A DNA stretch of 32,049 bases from contig JBBSJV010000004.1 in the NCBI GenBank assembly GCA_038256935.1, positions 1-32,049 of the forward strand. Direction: 5' to 3'. This document shows positions 24,131-32,049 of the stretch, in pieces; positions within the stretch are counted from its first letter, which is position 1; the number at the start of each line of letters is the position of its first letter. Source of the stretch: JBBSJV01 sp038256935. GTDB lineage: Bacteria > Patescibacteriota > JACMRA01. Under the pieces are notes generated by a model, which saw only the letters and a list, made by a program, of their open reading frames with translations, made no database searches and had not been told where the DNA came from. The translations under genes and the position numbers were made by a program.

Positions 24131-24976
24131 TTATTTACCAAATATTTTATATAATTGATCTACTAAATCACTTTTTTGTGCTAAAACAATATTAATTAAT
24201 TCAGTTATCAAGTTATAAATTTCAGTACTTAAATATTCTTGAAATAAAGGATCAGAAACCACCAGCTCTTCTCTTAAGATTATACTCTGCTTAAATAAAT
24301 CATTAATTGCTATAGCCTTATTGCTTTCAGAAAGGGAATCATCATTATCAATACTTGGAATTTGTCCTTTGAGTTTAATCTTTAGTTCTTCAAATCTAGT
24401 TAAACCATTTTTGCTTTTATGACCAAGCTCAAAGTCACAAATTCTATTATCTAGGATGTTTGTAAATTCATGATTCGGGTATTGTTTTAAGAGCTTTTTC
24501 AATGCTATCAATTGAATGTGTGAATAGTTTCCTCTTTTATGAAATTTAACTTCATCACCTAGTTTATAATAACTATATGGGAGTAACTCGTCTTTAGCTG
24601 TATTTAAGTTAGAGTTGTCTTGAATAAGTAAATTATTTTTATCAAATAATTGAATATAGGCTTGTTCAAGAATTTTGGAAAAAAGTAGCTCCAACTGAAA
24701 ATCCGCATTTTCGTTATCCCTTAGCTTATAATTAAACAATATTTTAAGTTGAGTTATAAAATTGGTTTTATGAGCTTCTAAATAATCTAAATTAAGGATG
24801 GGTCGAGTGGGCAGTTCTTTTTGCTCATGAAACTTTTTTAGTATAGGCTCAAATAAAGATTTTAGATTTACGTTAGAAATGGTATTTAAATTAATATACG
24901 GGGGTAAATCATTCATAATAAATCTAAAGCATAACTTACTATTGATTGACAGGCTTAAATCTAAACCTTTATTCAC
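24131..24976 (-). CDS. Hypothetical protein (281 aa), coupled to the propeller protein
   Basis: It starts at GTG 24976, 9 bases after the upstream stop; an in-frame ATG at 24916 (MNDLPPYINLN) is an alternative and would remove a weakly hydrophobic lead. The protein is helical and soluble, rich in Leu/Asn/Lys (LKSLFEPILKKFHEQKELPT, FQLELLFSKILEQAYIQLFD, YSHIQLIALKKLLKQYPNHE). No known motif or catalytic pattern is seen. Its base composition is more AT-rich than that of its operon partner. It probably shares the promoter of the 27001 gene. Confidence 0.6.
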   Translation of the reverse strand: MNKGLDLSLSINSKLCFRFIMNDLPPYINLNTISNVNLKSLFEPILKKFHEQKELPTRPILNLDYLEAHKTNFITQLKILFNYKLRDNENADFQLELLFSKILEQAYIQLFDKNNLLIQDNSNLNTAKDELLPYSYYKLGDEVKFHKRGNYSHIQLIALKKLLKQYPNHEFTNILDNRICDFELGHKSKNGLTRFEELKIKLKGQIPSIDNDDSLSESNKAIAINDLFKQSIILREELVVSDPLFQEYLSTEIYNLITELINIVLAQKSDLVDQLYKIFGK

Positions 24977-24985
24977 CTTTTAAGT

Positions 24986-27001
24986 CTAATACCCATAATT
25001 CGATCTCTGATTTCTCCACATATAAAAGGTAGAAGAGATATTTACTTTGACTAATTCCTTGCCTCGCAGGATATGGCTACCTTGGTTTTGTAGGACTAGA
25101 TATAACACCCCGTTACTTGTGAGTTCGATGCTTTCAATTGGCACTTGAGAGCTGTATAAAAGCTCTGGTTGTTTGGATTCAAAGCTGACTCTAAAGAGAT
25201 TGGATTTATCATCGCTTCTAGTAAGGTAATAAAGATATTTGGAGTCACTGCTGATTGCATAATCAAAGATTTCGTTGGATTTGATAGCAGTATTTTGCTT
25301 GGTTAAAAAGTCATAAATAACTACTGACATCTCATCATTTTTTCTTTGAAAATACACAAAATAAGCATTGTCACTGCTGAATCCAAAAGGCTCATAATAC
25401 CCTAGAGAGTAGCGAGTACCTGTTTCTTCTACTGGGAAAAGAACCTCACTCCCGTCTCTATTAACAGTTAATATTTTGGTAGTAGCTGGGACGTTTTCAT
25501 CGTAGGAGTCGCGGTTTTCTACTCCGTTTAATATATAGGCTAACTTTTGCCCATTTGGAGAGATAACTGTTTCTGTTACTGATTCAAGGCTTGGGTAGTC
25601 AAAACTGCGGTTTCGGATCAAGTTTTCTTGTTGACCATCTAGATTACTAACCCACAATTTGGAAACAAATGGTCCCATAGGATCTTGCTGTGTTTGGCTT
25701 CTAATTAAGCTTTTGGAGGTCATATCTACCGTGTATACTTCATTAATTGTATCGCTGTAGCTAGAACCTGTTAAATTAGTTACCCTAATTACATCGCCTC
25801 CAGTAATTGCTAATTTGTAAATCTGAATTACTGTATTACCAGCGGTGTTTTTGATATTTTCAAAGTCCGATTGAAACCAGATTTCATTATCAACTATTTT
25901 TAGATCACCAATACTTCCAGTTTTAAAATCGGTCAAAGCCTGTTCACCTGACCCATCAATGTTGCTTGTATAAATATTATCAATACCATTTCTATCTGAT
26001 AAATAGGCAATTTTGCCATTGCTAACCATGTATTGCTTGAGCTCCTTAGAATCAATCACCAAATCAATTGTTAGAAAACCGTCTAGGGAAATTTGCACAG
26101 TTTGATTTTGATTGGCTTCCCAGTTTGGAATAGTTACAAGGCCAGCATCATCACTGATAAAACTTGCATCCCCTAGCTTTACTTGTCCAGATTTTAAGGG
26201 CTCTCCTGTGCTCCAGTCTAGGAGTTGTAATTGGATATTTTCAGCTGCTACTAGATTGATCTTACCAAGGTCATTTTCTCCTGGAAGTAAATCCAGATTA
26301 AGCTCTACAGTTTGATAAGTTGGGGAGCTAAATCTGAGTTTGTGTTTACCTACTTCAAGTGGGCCAAGTCTGAAAATCTTATCAGTTAGATCGACTTCAT
26401 TGTCGTTTACATACATCTGGAGATCTTGTAGTGGTTTGGAATCAGGGGTAATTAGCTCTCCATAAGCTGTAGAAAAATTGATATATTCAAGAGTAAAGTC
26501 TTTTTGTTGTTGCTGCCAATTAGATAATATTAGGTTTTGCTCAAAGGGTTTAAATCGAGAGGCATTAATGCTAATTTTCTCACTTACAGGGATATTACTG
26601 AACCTATAAAACCCATTTACATCACTAAAAGTTTGCGTAGATCCGTATTGAATCTGAGCAGTTGCTACTGGCTTTCCAGTTGGATCAATAATAAAACCTT
26701 CTAAGCTAGCCCAAAAAATAGTGTCTTTGAAAGCAAATCCAAGTGCGATTATAAAAAATAGAATTGAGGCTACAAGAAGGCCAATAAGCCATTTGCGGGC
26801 AGGGTGATTAGATAATTGTTTAACGTTATTTTGAAAGTTGTTAATGTGCTCTGAGAACGGATAATTATCAAGTTGATATTGAGTCGCTTCTTGCTGGTTT
26901 TCAATCTCAGCCTTGTCTTTTTCGATACTTTCCTTGTAGGCTTTTTTAGCAATATTTTCTTCAATATCCCCGACCTTTTTTCTGTTCACGGCTTTTGGCA
27001 T
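24986..27001 (-). CDS. Membrane-anchored protein with carboxypeptidase-regulatory-like domain and TolB-like beta-propeller
   Basis: 671 residues. An acidic and basic cytoplasmic segment (1-69) with coiled-coil tendency is followed by one helix (71-91, WLIGLLVASILFFIIALGFA). A CarboxypepD_reg/CNA-B-like domain spans about 98-172 (EGFIIDPTGKPVATAQIQYG, then FSDVNGFYRFSNIP), with two further beta-sandwich stretches to about 325. From about 330 a propeller of TolB/WD40-like repeats begins (GKIAYLSDRNGIDNIYTSNI, DGSGEQALTD, ISPNGQKLAYILNG, YAISSDSKYLYYLTRS). The large part lies outside the cell, probably as a binding scaffold. The ATG sits 6 bases from a strong -10. Confidence 0.8.
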   Translation of the reverse strand: MPKAVNRKKVGDIEENIAKKAYKESIEKDKAEIENQQEATQYQLDNYPFSEHINNFQNNVKQLSNHPARKWLIGLLVASILFFIIALGFAFKDTIFWASLEGFIIDPTGKPVATAQIQYGSTQTFSDVNGFYRFSNIPVSEKISINASRFKPFEQNLILSNWQQQQKDFTLEYINFSTAYGELITPDSKPLQDLQMYVNDNEVDLTDKIFRLGPLEVGKHKLRFSSPTYQTVELNLDLLPGENDLGKINLVAAENIQLQLLDWSTGEPLKSGQVKLGDASFISDDAGLVTIPNWEANQNQTVQISLDGFLTIDLVIDSKELKQYMVSNGKIAYLSDRNGIDNIYTSNIDGSGEQALTDFKTGSIGDLKIVDNEIWFQSDFENIKNTAGNTVIQIYKLAITGGDVIRVTNLTGSSYSDTINEVYTVDMTSKSLIRSQTQQDPMGPFVSKLWVSNLDGQQENLIRNRSFDYPSLESVTETVISPNGQKLAYILNGVENRDSYDENVPATTKILTVNRDGSEVLFPVEETGTRYSLGYYEPFGFSSDNAYFVYFQRKNDEMSVVIYDFLTKQNTAIKSNEIFDYAISSDSKYLYYLTRSDDKSNLFRVSFESKQPELLYSSQVPIESIELTSNGVLYLVLQNQGSHILRGKELVKVNISSTFYMWRNQRSNYGY

Positions 27002-27007
27002 TTATTA

Positions 27008-27036
27008 AGTATAGCCTTAATGCTTAACATTGACAA
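27008..27036 (-). promoter_or_regulatory. Promoter of the propeller gene, predicted leaderless
   Basis: On the minus strand TTGTCA (27036-27031), a 17-base spacer, then TATACT (27013-27008). Only six bases separate the -10 from the A of the ATG at 27001, so transcription is expected to start at the start codon itself. Confidence 0.6.
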
Positions 27037-27075
27037 AGTTTTTGAAATAAGTCTTAACAAAAGCAACTAAGTTGC
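27030..27075 (+). promoter_or_regulatory. Znu promoter with candidate metalloregulator operator
   Basis: A perfect TTGACA at 27030-27035 overlaps the -35 of the divergent gene. At 17-18 bases the -10 is weak (CTTAAC/TTAACA). The palindrome GCAACTAAGTTGC (27063-27075) covers the predicted start of transcription, 4 bases before the ATG. Position and symmetry fit a repressor site for a Zur- or AdcR-type metal sensor; the sensor is not in this window. Confidence 0.5.
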
Positions 27076-27079
27076 AAAT

Positions 27080-28117
27080 ATGACTAAATCAAATTCAAAA
27101 TTAATAATCTTTATCTCATTTCTAATCGTAGTGGTAATGGGCGGATTTTCAGTAATGGCCTTTTCAAACATGTTTACAAATAACCAAGATGATCAAGCAA
27201 ATACCAACTCAGATTTACCAGTTGTTTATGCTTCAACATACCCGTTGTATTCAGTTAGTTCTGAATTACTGGAGGGTGTAGCTGAAGTAAAACTAGTCTC
27301 AGCTACAGGAGATGTGCATGATTTTGAGCCAAGTACTCGAGACATTACAGATCTTTCAACTTCAAAAGCCTTTGTTTATAATGGAGCTGATCTTGATACT
27401 TGGGTAGATAGCTTCAAACCGCAATTAGAGCAAAATGGATTAAAAATAATCAACACTTCAGCCAATATAGAATTAATCGAAGCTACTGAAGGTCATGGCC
27501 ACCACGGTCACAGTGAAGGTGAAGATAACGTGGCAACTTCAGATACTTTGATGAAAGAAGAAAATGGTGAAGAGCACGGCAATGACCCTCATTATTGGTT
27601 ATCTCCAGCCCAGATGGTAATTGCGAGTGATTTTTTATACAATGAGTTCAAAGCCATGAACTTTGGTCAAGATCAAGTACTTGAAGGGAATTTTAATCAG
27701 CTAAAATCAGAACTAGAAAACCTTGATCAAGACTTCAGAACTGGATTAGGAACTGACACTCCAGAATCATGTGATAAAAGAGAAATATTATTATCTCATA
27801 ATTTTTTGCAATACGTTGCCAATGATTACGGTTTTGATTTGCACACAGTTTTAGGAAATTCACCAGAGGGAGAGCTAAGTGTCAGTGAAACAAATGAATT
27901 GGTTGAAGAGATCAAAGAGGAAGAATTAAGGTATTTATTAGAAGATGGAGAGGTGAGTGAAGCCTTGGTTTCTCAGATTGTGAATCTTACAGAGGTTACT
28001 AGATTAGAATTTTCTACTTTGGAAAGAGTTCCTGAAAATTATCAAGAGCTAAGTTATACTCAAATTCAAAGAGATAATCTGGAAAAGTTAGAAACGGCTA
28101 TGGGTTGTCAAAACTAA
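27080..28117 (+). CDS. znuA: Zinc/manganese ABC transporter substrate-binding protein
   Basis: 345 residues of the cluster A-I (ZnuA/TroA) metal-binding family. The N-terminal helix (about 8-28) has no lipobox Cys, so it is membrane-anchored by an uncleaved helix or released. Metal ligands are H80 (GDVHDFEPS), H171 (NDPHYWLSP) and H240 (LSHNFLQY), plus an acidic residue near the C-terminus. A His-rich loop (139-145, GHGHHGH, and H166) of the kind found in zinc-specific members sits between the first two ligands. C230 and C343 could form a disulfide. It delivers metal to the importer encoded by the next two genes. Confidence 0.92.
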   Translation: MTKSNSKLIIFISFLIVVVMGGFSVMAFSNMFTNNQDDQANTNSDLPVVYASTYPLYSVSSELLEGVAEVKLVSATGDVHDFEPSTRDITDLSTSKAFVYNGADLDTWVDSFKPQLEQNGLKIINTSANIELIEATEGHGHHGHSEGEDNVATSDTLMKEENGEEHGNDPHYWLSPAQMVIASDFLYNEFKAMNFGQDQVLEGNFNQLKSELENLDQDFRTGLGTDTPESCDKREILLSHNFLQYVANDYGFDLHTVLGNSPEGELSVSETNELVEEIKEEELRYLLEDGEVSEALVSQIVNLTEVTRLEFSTLERVPENYQELSYTQIQRDNLEKLETAMGCQN

Positions 28118-28139
28118 AAAGTTTGTAATAATTGATATC

Positions 28140-28829
28140 ATGGATCATAGTTTAGCTTTGGAGATTGAGAATTTGGATTATGAATACAAACATGGTCAAA
28201 GAATTTTTGAAAATATTAGTTTTGAAGTAAAAAAAGGAGAATTTGCAGGTCTTGTAGGAGAAAATGGAAGTGGCAAAAGTACTCTTTTAAAGCTAATTAT
28301 CAAAAGCTTGGAAGTTCAGTCAGGCAATATCAAAATCTTGAATCAAGACATAAAAGACTTTGATCAGTATTCCAAAGTTGGTTATCTTCCTCAGCAATTA
28401 AGCTTTGATACAAACTTTCCAACTGATGTAGCCGAGGTATTATTTTTTTATGGTTATAACAAAAGTGATAAAGACCATCAAGAAATACTTGAAAAATTAG
28501 GTTTGTTTGAATTATTTAGCAAAAACCTTGATCAATTATCTGGTGGTCAAAGACAAAGAGTTTACATTGCCCTAACACTCTTTAGTAAGCCACAATTGTT
28601 ACTTCTTGATGAGCCGACTGTGGGGGTGGATACTCACTATCAAAAAGAATTTTATGAGTTTTTACAGTTTTTAAACAAAGAAAAAAACATGTCTATTCTG
28701 CTTGTCTCCCATGACTCAGATGTACTTGAATACTATACAGACACAACATATTGTTTAGGTAGATTTGAGCTGCATCACCCACCCACAAAGCGCAATCGAG
28801 CAGGTATAAAACACATCCACGCCATATGA
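28140..28829 (+). CDS. znuC: Zinc/manganese ABC transporter ATP-binding protein
   Basis: 229 residues. Walker A GENGSGKST (40-48), Q-loop YLPQQL, signature LSGGQRQR (133-140), Walker B LLLLDEPT (153-160), and switch His in LLVSHDSD. The C-terminal tail is basic and His-containing (LHHPPTKRNRAGIKHIHAI), as in many ZnuC/AdcC proteins. It powers metal import from the cytoplasmic face. It starts 22 bases after znuA, and its TGA overlaps the permease start in ATGA, indicating translational coupling. Confidence 0.95.
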   Translation: MDHSLALEIENLDYEYKHGQRIFENISFEVKKGEFAGLVGENGSGKSTLLKLIIKSLEVQSGNIKILNQDIKDFDQYSKVGYLPQQLSFDTNFPTDVAEVLFFYGYNKSDKDHQEILEKLGLFELFSKNLDQLSGGQRQRVYIALTLFSKPQLLLLDEPTVGVDTHYQKEFYEFLQFLNKEKNMSILLVSHDSDVLEYYTDTTYCLGRFELHHPPTKRNRAGIKHIHAI

Positions 28830-29644
28830 CCTTTTTTGATGCTCTAAGAGCTCTCCCATTTTTACAATATGCTCTTGGAATAGGGTTTTGTCTTGGCTTA
28901 ACAGCTCCAGTCTTTGGTCAATTAATGGTACTCAAACGTTATTCGCAGCTACCTGATACCCTATCTCATGTAGCTTTACTTGGAGTCATTGGAGGAATTA
29001 CTTTTGGAATTTTACCAGTTGTAGGGGCTTTAGTTGTCACAGTCTTGACTACCTTAGTTTTGGAATTTGTCAGGCAGAAATTTAAGGTCTATCCAGAGTC
29101 TTTATTGAGTGTGATGATCATTGCTAGTATCTCAGCTGTAGCTTTGCTTACAAGGTATTTTCCAAGTATCAATAGAAACCTAGATCAATTCTTGTTTGGT
29201 ACTATTTTATCAGCATCTCAAGTAGATCTGTGGTTAAGTATTGCCATGGCTGTGGTTTTGATTACAACTTTGATAGTATTTATAAAGCCAGTATTTTTAA
29301 CACTTTTTCAAGAAGACCTTGCTCGCCAGCGCGGGGTAAAAGTAGGTCTTGTAAATCTATTTTTAGTAGTCTCTGTGAGTCTTATAATCAGTACGGGAGC
29401 ACAGCTTTTAGGTGGGTTATTGATTAGTAGTTTGCTTATCATTCCTTTTATGATTGTTTCTCAGTTTAGATTTAATTTCAAAACTAGTTTAGTCTTATCT
29501 AGTTTTTGTGGAGTAGTCGGGGTTTTACTTGGTCTTTATTTATCTTTTGTACTAAACCTTGCAGTGGGGGCAACGATCAGTAGCTTATTATTTTCCATGC
29601 TACTACTGGCCTTTCCAGTAGGTAGAGTTTTAAGCAAATTTTAG
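28826..29644 (+). CDS. znuB: Zinc/manganese ABC transporter permease
   Basis: 272 residues, an ABC-3 family permease with about eight hydrophobic helices. The conserved early loop PVFGQLMVLKRYSQLPDTLS, then HVALLG, is the family's xGxxxVLRRxxxxxDxxSH motif. The later coupling region is DLARQRGVKVGLVNLFL, the usual D-x-A-x-x-x-G loop contacting the ATPase. The last helices end in LLLAFPVGRVLSKF. The start overlaps znuC by 4 bases. Together the three genes make a complete importer. Confidence 0.95.
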   Translation: MTFFDALRALPFLQYALGIGFCLGLTAPVFGQLMVLKRYSQLPDTLSHVALLGVIGGITFGILPVVGALVVTVLTTLVLEFVRQKFKVYPESLLSVMIIASISAVALLTRYFPSINRNLDQFLFGTILSASQVDLWLSIAMAVVLITTLIVFIKPVFLTLFQEDLARQRGVKVGLVNLFLVVSVSLIISTGAQLLGGLLISSLLIIPFMIVSQFRFNFKTSLVLSSFCGVVGVLLGLYLSFVLNLAVGATISSLLFSMLLLAFPVGRVLSKF

Positions 29645-29662
29645 AGAATATGCAAATCAATC

Positions 29663-29815
29663 ATGACTAATGTGAAGATGCAAAAGGCTGACTTAAGAAT
29701 AGTTATCAACTACAGTTTAGATGTTTTACAAAACCCAAGTAACTTTAAAAATACCAAATTTTCAAGCCCTGAAGTGTTGAATTTATTAAAAGATTTGGAT
29801 ATTGTAATTGAATAA
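29663..29815 (+). CDS. Possible 50-aa ORF downstream of the Znu operon
   Basis: An ATG at 29663 opens a 50-codon frame ending at TAA 29813-29815. The peptide starts MTNVKMQKADLRIVINYSLD and ends LKDLDIVIE. It is amphipathic, with no membrane segment or Cys. It is on the same strand, 19 bases after znuB, so it could be its last gene. No Shine-Dalgarno and no recognisable family; it may be chance or a remnant. Confidence 0.3.
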   Translation: MTNVKMQKADLRIVINYSLDVLQNPSNFKNTKFSSPEVLNLLKDLDIVIE

Positions 29816-29931
29816 CAAAAAACTGTGTTTTGTAGACCTTAGTTGAATTTTTTTTGAAACTTTAATTACTAATACGATCTTATCAAGCGGGTTATCACCC
29901 CCCCCTGTATTAATTTCAATGACAAAATTCC

Positions 29932-30051
29932 CATGTCACCCTGAATTTATTTCAGGGTCTATTACTCATGTTATAAGTAAAAGATTCTGAAACGAGTGCC
30001 GCAATGACACCAAAATTGTCACGAATATTTTGATATCTACAGAGATGACAG
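29932..30051 (+). repeat. Palindromic MITE/REP-like repeat, copy C
   Basis: The left arm TGTCACCCTGAATTTATTTC, continuing to AGGGTCT (29934-29960), holds CCCTGAA/TTCAGGG. The right arm AGATTCTGAAACGAGTGCCG, continuing to CAATGACA (about 29982-30009), is its inverted relative. The tail ACGAATATTTTGATATCTAC, ending in GAGATGACAG (30051), matches copies B and D. It lies between convergent genes. Confidence 0.7.
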
Positions 30052-30097
30052 TGGTATAATTAACAAACTATTTTACAGCTACTAACAAAAATATCAT

Positions 30098-31111
30098 CTA
30101 ATTCTCCAAAATCACTTCTCTCATATCTATTATCTCATCAGTTTCATCTACTATTTCACCAACTAACTGTTCCAAAACATCTTCTAGAGTGACAATACCT
30201 GCTGTACCACCAAATTCGTCTACTACTACTGCTATATGTTGGCGTTTCTTTTGAAACATAATTAGCAAAGAATCTACACGTGTTGTCTCTTTGATTTTAA
30301 CAATTGGATTTACAAATTCTTTTGGGGTGACGTCAGTTTTGGATTTAGAAAGGTAGCTTAAAACCTCACGGGCTAGAACATAGCCTACTATCTGGTCATA
30401 ATCATCTTTGTAAACGGGAAGGCGGCTAAATTGAGAGTTGTAGATCTCTTCAGATTGCTCGCTCAATGGTAGCTCCAAGTCCAAAGCGGTGACATTGACT
30501 CTTGGGGTCATGATATCACGGGCTGATTTGTCATTAAGACCAAATACATTTTGAATAAGCATCTTTTCATCATGTTCAATATGTCTAGTTTCCACACCTT
30601 GATTAATCAAAACTTTTATTTCCTCCTCTGAAACAGGGTTGATCGATCTTTCACCAAACAGAACCGAATTCATCATTTCCAAAACCCATAGCACAGGGAA
30701 AAATATAATTCTAATTATTCTTAATATTGGACCAACAGATAACCCAAAACCCAAAGCAAACCTCTCTCCGATATTTTTTGGAATGATCTCACCAAAGATT
30801 ATAATTAAAACCGTCAGCACCATGGAAAAAATAGCAAATTCCAATTCAGAATTAAAAATATTAATAGCTAGACTTCCTACATAGGCAGTACCTGCGATAT
30901 TAAATATGTTATTCATGATAACGATTGCTCCAACAGTCGCTGTGATATCTTTTTTGGCAGCAAGAAGTGTGGCATACCGTTTGTTTTTCTTGGCTTTGGA
31001 TTCTAGTTTGGAGGTAGAGATGGAGAAGATGGCTGCTTCACTACTACTACAAAAGGCGCTTCCGGCAATCAGCACGGCGATCGTTATGATGAGATTGGTC
31101 ATATGAGCCAA
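30098..31111 (-). CDS. CorC/HlyC-type membrane protein (DUF21 plus CBS pair)
   Basis: 337 residues. The N-terminal DUF21/CNNM membrane domain (about 1-165) has SSSEAAIFSISTSKLESKAK, NNIFNIAGTAYVG and FGEIIPKNIGERFAL, the motifs that form the ion site in CNNM/CorC transporters. A CBS pair (about 195-320) follows: DIMTPRVNVTALD, SRLPVYKDDYDQIVGYVLAR, and VVVDEFGGTAGIVTLEDVLE. The usual C-terminal CorC_HlyC domain is absent, since the protein stops about 20 residues after the second CBS domain. Likely Mg or other cation export or sensing. It starts at ATG 31111, or at ATG 31102 (MTNLII), which also fits. Confidence 0.9.
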   Translation of the reverse strand: MAHMTNLIITIAVLIAGSAFCSSSEAAIFSISTSKLESKAKKNKRYATLLAAKKDITATVGAIVIMNNIFNIAGTAYVGSLAINIFNSELEFAIFSMVLTVLIIIFGEIIPKNIGERFALGFGLSVGPILRIIRIIFFPVLWVLEMMNSVLFGERSINPVSEEEIKVLINQGVETRHIEHDEKMLIQNVFGLNDKSARDIMTPRVNVTALDLELPLSEQSEEIYNSQFSRLPVYKDDYDQIVGYVLAREVLSYLSKSKTDVTPKEFVNPIVKIKETTRVDSLLIMFQKKRQHIAVVVDEFGGTAGIVTLEDVLEQLVGEIVDETDEIIDMREVILEN

Positions 31112-31128
31112 GGGATGGCAATATCTTA

Positions 31129-31157
31129 CTTATACAGTAAATGTTAAGAAATGTCAA
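31129..31157 (-). promoter_or_regulatory. Strong sigma70-type promoter of the CorC-like gene
   Basis: On the minus strand TTGACA (31157-31152), a 17-base spacer, then TATAAG (31134-31129). Transcription should start near 31122, 11-20 bases before the possible start codons. A TTGACC for the opposite strand (31159-31164) abuts it, giving TGTCAATTTGACC across 31152-31164. Confidence 0.7.
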
Positions 31158-31194
31158 TTTGACCACAGCCATTTTATCTTTCTAAATAAGGGAA

Positions 31195-32049
31195 ATGACC
31201 GATTTATCTAACCTACTCAGACTTAAAAACCAGCTGCTACTTGATTTTCCTGATTGGGAATTTTCGCTCCCTCCTGAGATTTCCAAAGGTGTGCTTACCA
31301 CTAACCAAGCCTTCAAACTGGCAAAATCATTATCTAAACCACCAGTTGAGATTGCAGTGGATTTGAGTAATCAATTAAATACATATTTTGGCGAGCAAGA
31401 ATTACCTTTTATTTCCCAAAATACTGGGCCGTATGTAAATATTACTTTTGTAAGTCAAAATTTGGAAATTGAAAGTCTGATTTCAAATCTCTATTCATTC
31501 CAAAAAAATAAATCAGATCTTGTCATCGATATGTTTCATCCAAATATTGGAAAGAAAATGCATGTAGGCCACATCCGCTCAGCAAATCTTGGAGAATCTA
31601 TGAGAAGAATAGCGGGATTGTTTTATAAAACAGTCACCAGTGATAATCATCTGGGGGATTGGGGAATACAGTTTAGCTATACAACTTGGGGTATGAAAAA
31701 TTTTGAAAAATTGGATCTTGATATTGAAAATATTAACTGGGATAAGGAGTCAAATAGTGAAATCATTACCAAATGTTATAAGATCTATGTGAAGGTAAAT
31801 AGCCTTTTAGAGGAAAATCCTAATATTAATGTTGAAGCTAAAGAACAATCTAAGTTACTGGAAAAAGGATTACAAAAATTACCCTTAGAAAAGGAAGAAG
31901 AGGAAAAATATAAAGAGTTATACGAAGTCTATACCAAGCTTATTACAGCATCAAGAACTGAGTTTTTGGATGGGGAAAAATACTTTAATCTAAACCAAAA
32001 CCCTTACTGGCTACAGATCCCTACAAAAGTAGAAGAGAGTAAAGTAGAA
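31195..32049 (+). CDS. argS: Arginyl-tRNA synthetase, N-terminal part (cut by window end)
   Basis: 285 codons are open to the right edge without a stop. The N-terminal ~100 residues are the Arg-tRNA-synthetase additional domain (LPPEISKGVLTTNQAF, AVDLSNQLN, GPYVNITF). The class I signature region is HPNIGKKMHVGHIRSANLGE with HVGH at residues 123-126, followed by SDNHLGDWGIQFSY, which is diagnostic of ArgRS. It charges tRNA-Arg with arginine. A weak AAGGG lies just 3 bases before the ATG. It is divergent from the CorC-like gene and shares its promoter region. Confidence 0.94.
   Translation, partial: MTDLSNLLRLKNQLLLDFPDWEFSLPPEISKGVLTTNQAFKLAKSLSKPPVEIAVDLSNQLNTYFGEQELPFISQNTGPYVNITFVSQNLEIESLISNLYSFQKNKSDLVIDMFHPNIGKKMHVGHIRSANLGESMRRIAGLFYKTVTSDNHLGDWGIQFSYTTWGMKNFEKLDLDIENINWDKESNSEIITKCYKIYVKVNSLLEENPNINVEAKEQSKLLEKGLQKLPLEKEEEEKYKELYEVYTKLITASRTEFLDGEKYFNLNQNPYWLQIPTKVEESKVE

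Noticed and set aside
29898..29905. C8 tract as a phase-variable switch
   Set aside because: It lies between convergent genes, away from any promoter or reading frame, so no switching effect is evident.
1..32049. Alternative genetic code with TGA recoded (as in some CPR groups)
   Set aside because: TGA terminates several conserved genes at the expected place and does not occur inside conserved frames.

Overview
This is an AT-rich bacterial window using the standard code: TGA is a normal stop at several genes, including the Nudix gene and the acidic secreted protein at 14587. There are no rRNA or tRNA genes, so the lineage is inferred from protein flavour. Small secreted or membrane-anchored proteins with DUF2341 and DUF11-like modules, compact or divergent housekeeping genes, a lone V-type ATPase subunit B, few Shine-Dalgarno sequences and scattered order of dnaN, dnaG and uvrA all suggest a Patescibacteria/CPR-like genome, such as a Dojkabacteria/Microgenomates-type organism. 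That is moderate-confidence inference.

Layout. 1-1226: an open frame whose first ~250 bp encode an oxaloacetate decarboxylase alpha-type carboxyltransferase segment, joined in frame to an unrelated membrane-anchored protein. 1213-2745: a DUF2341-type secreted protein. 2850-3591: a Nudix hydrolase and a small unknown. 3663-5991 (-): two coupled surface proteins with DUF11-like modules. 6135-7049: a two-domain VOC (PhnB-like) protein. 7100-7167: first copy of a palindromic repeat. 7255-7884: a VapBC-type toxin-antitoxin pair with a palindrome against the antitoxin start. 7881-8483 (-): a type I dehydroquinase-like protein lacking the catalytic His and Lys. 8615-10012: orphan V-ATPase subunit B. 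10055-11632: LytR-CpsA-Psr protein. 11638-12559 (-): a GNAT acetyltransferase and an unknown. 12560-13200: a gene-free region with GC-rich duplicated units followed by palindromic, MITE/REP-like repeats. 13201-14379 (-): dnaN. 14587-14961: acidic secreted protein. 15102-18101 (-): uvrA. 18273-19473: two coiled-coil unknowns. 19522-21225: dnaG. 21283-22591 (-): a lipoprotein, a small unknown and an ArsC/Spx-like protein. 22702-24057: M17 leucyl aminopeptidase. 24131-27001 (-): a membrane-anchored beta-propeller protein and an unknown partner. 27080-29644: a complete zinc/manganese ABC importer operon. 29663-30097: a possible 50-codon ORF and another palindromic repeat copy. 30098-31111 (-): CorC/HlyC-type DUF21-CBS protein. 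31195-end: argS, cut by the window edge.

How it fits together. DNA maintenance (dnaN, dnaG, uvrA), protein turnover and translation (pepA, argS), envelope functions (LCP protein, DUF11/DUF2341 proteins, propeller protein) and metal homeostasis (Znu-type importer, CorC-like protein) are interleaved in short operons. Several promoters have a -10 element ending only 6-8 bases before the start codon, which predicts leaderless or nearly leaderless mRNAs. Two divergent gene pairs share overlapping or abutting -35 elements. The least explained material is the repeat-rich 12.6-13.2 kb region, the orphan ATPase subunit beside a dehydroquinase pseudoenzyme, and the chimeric frame at the left edge.
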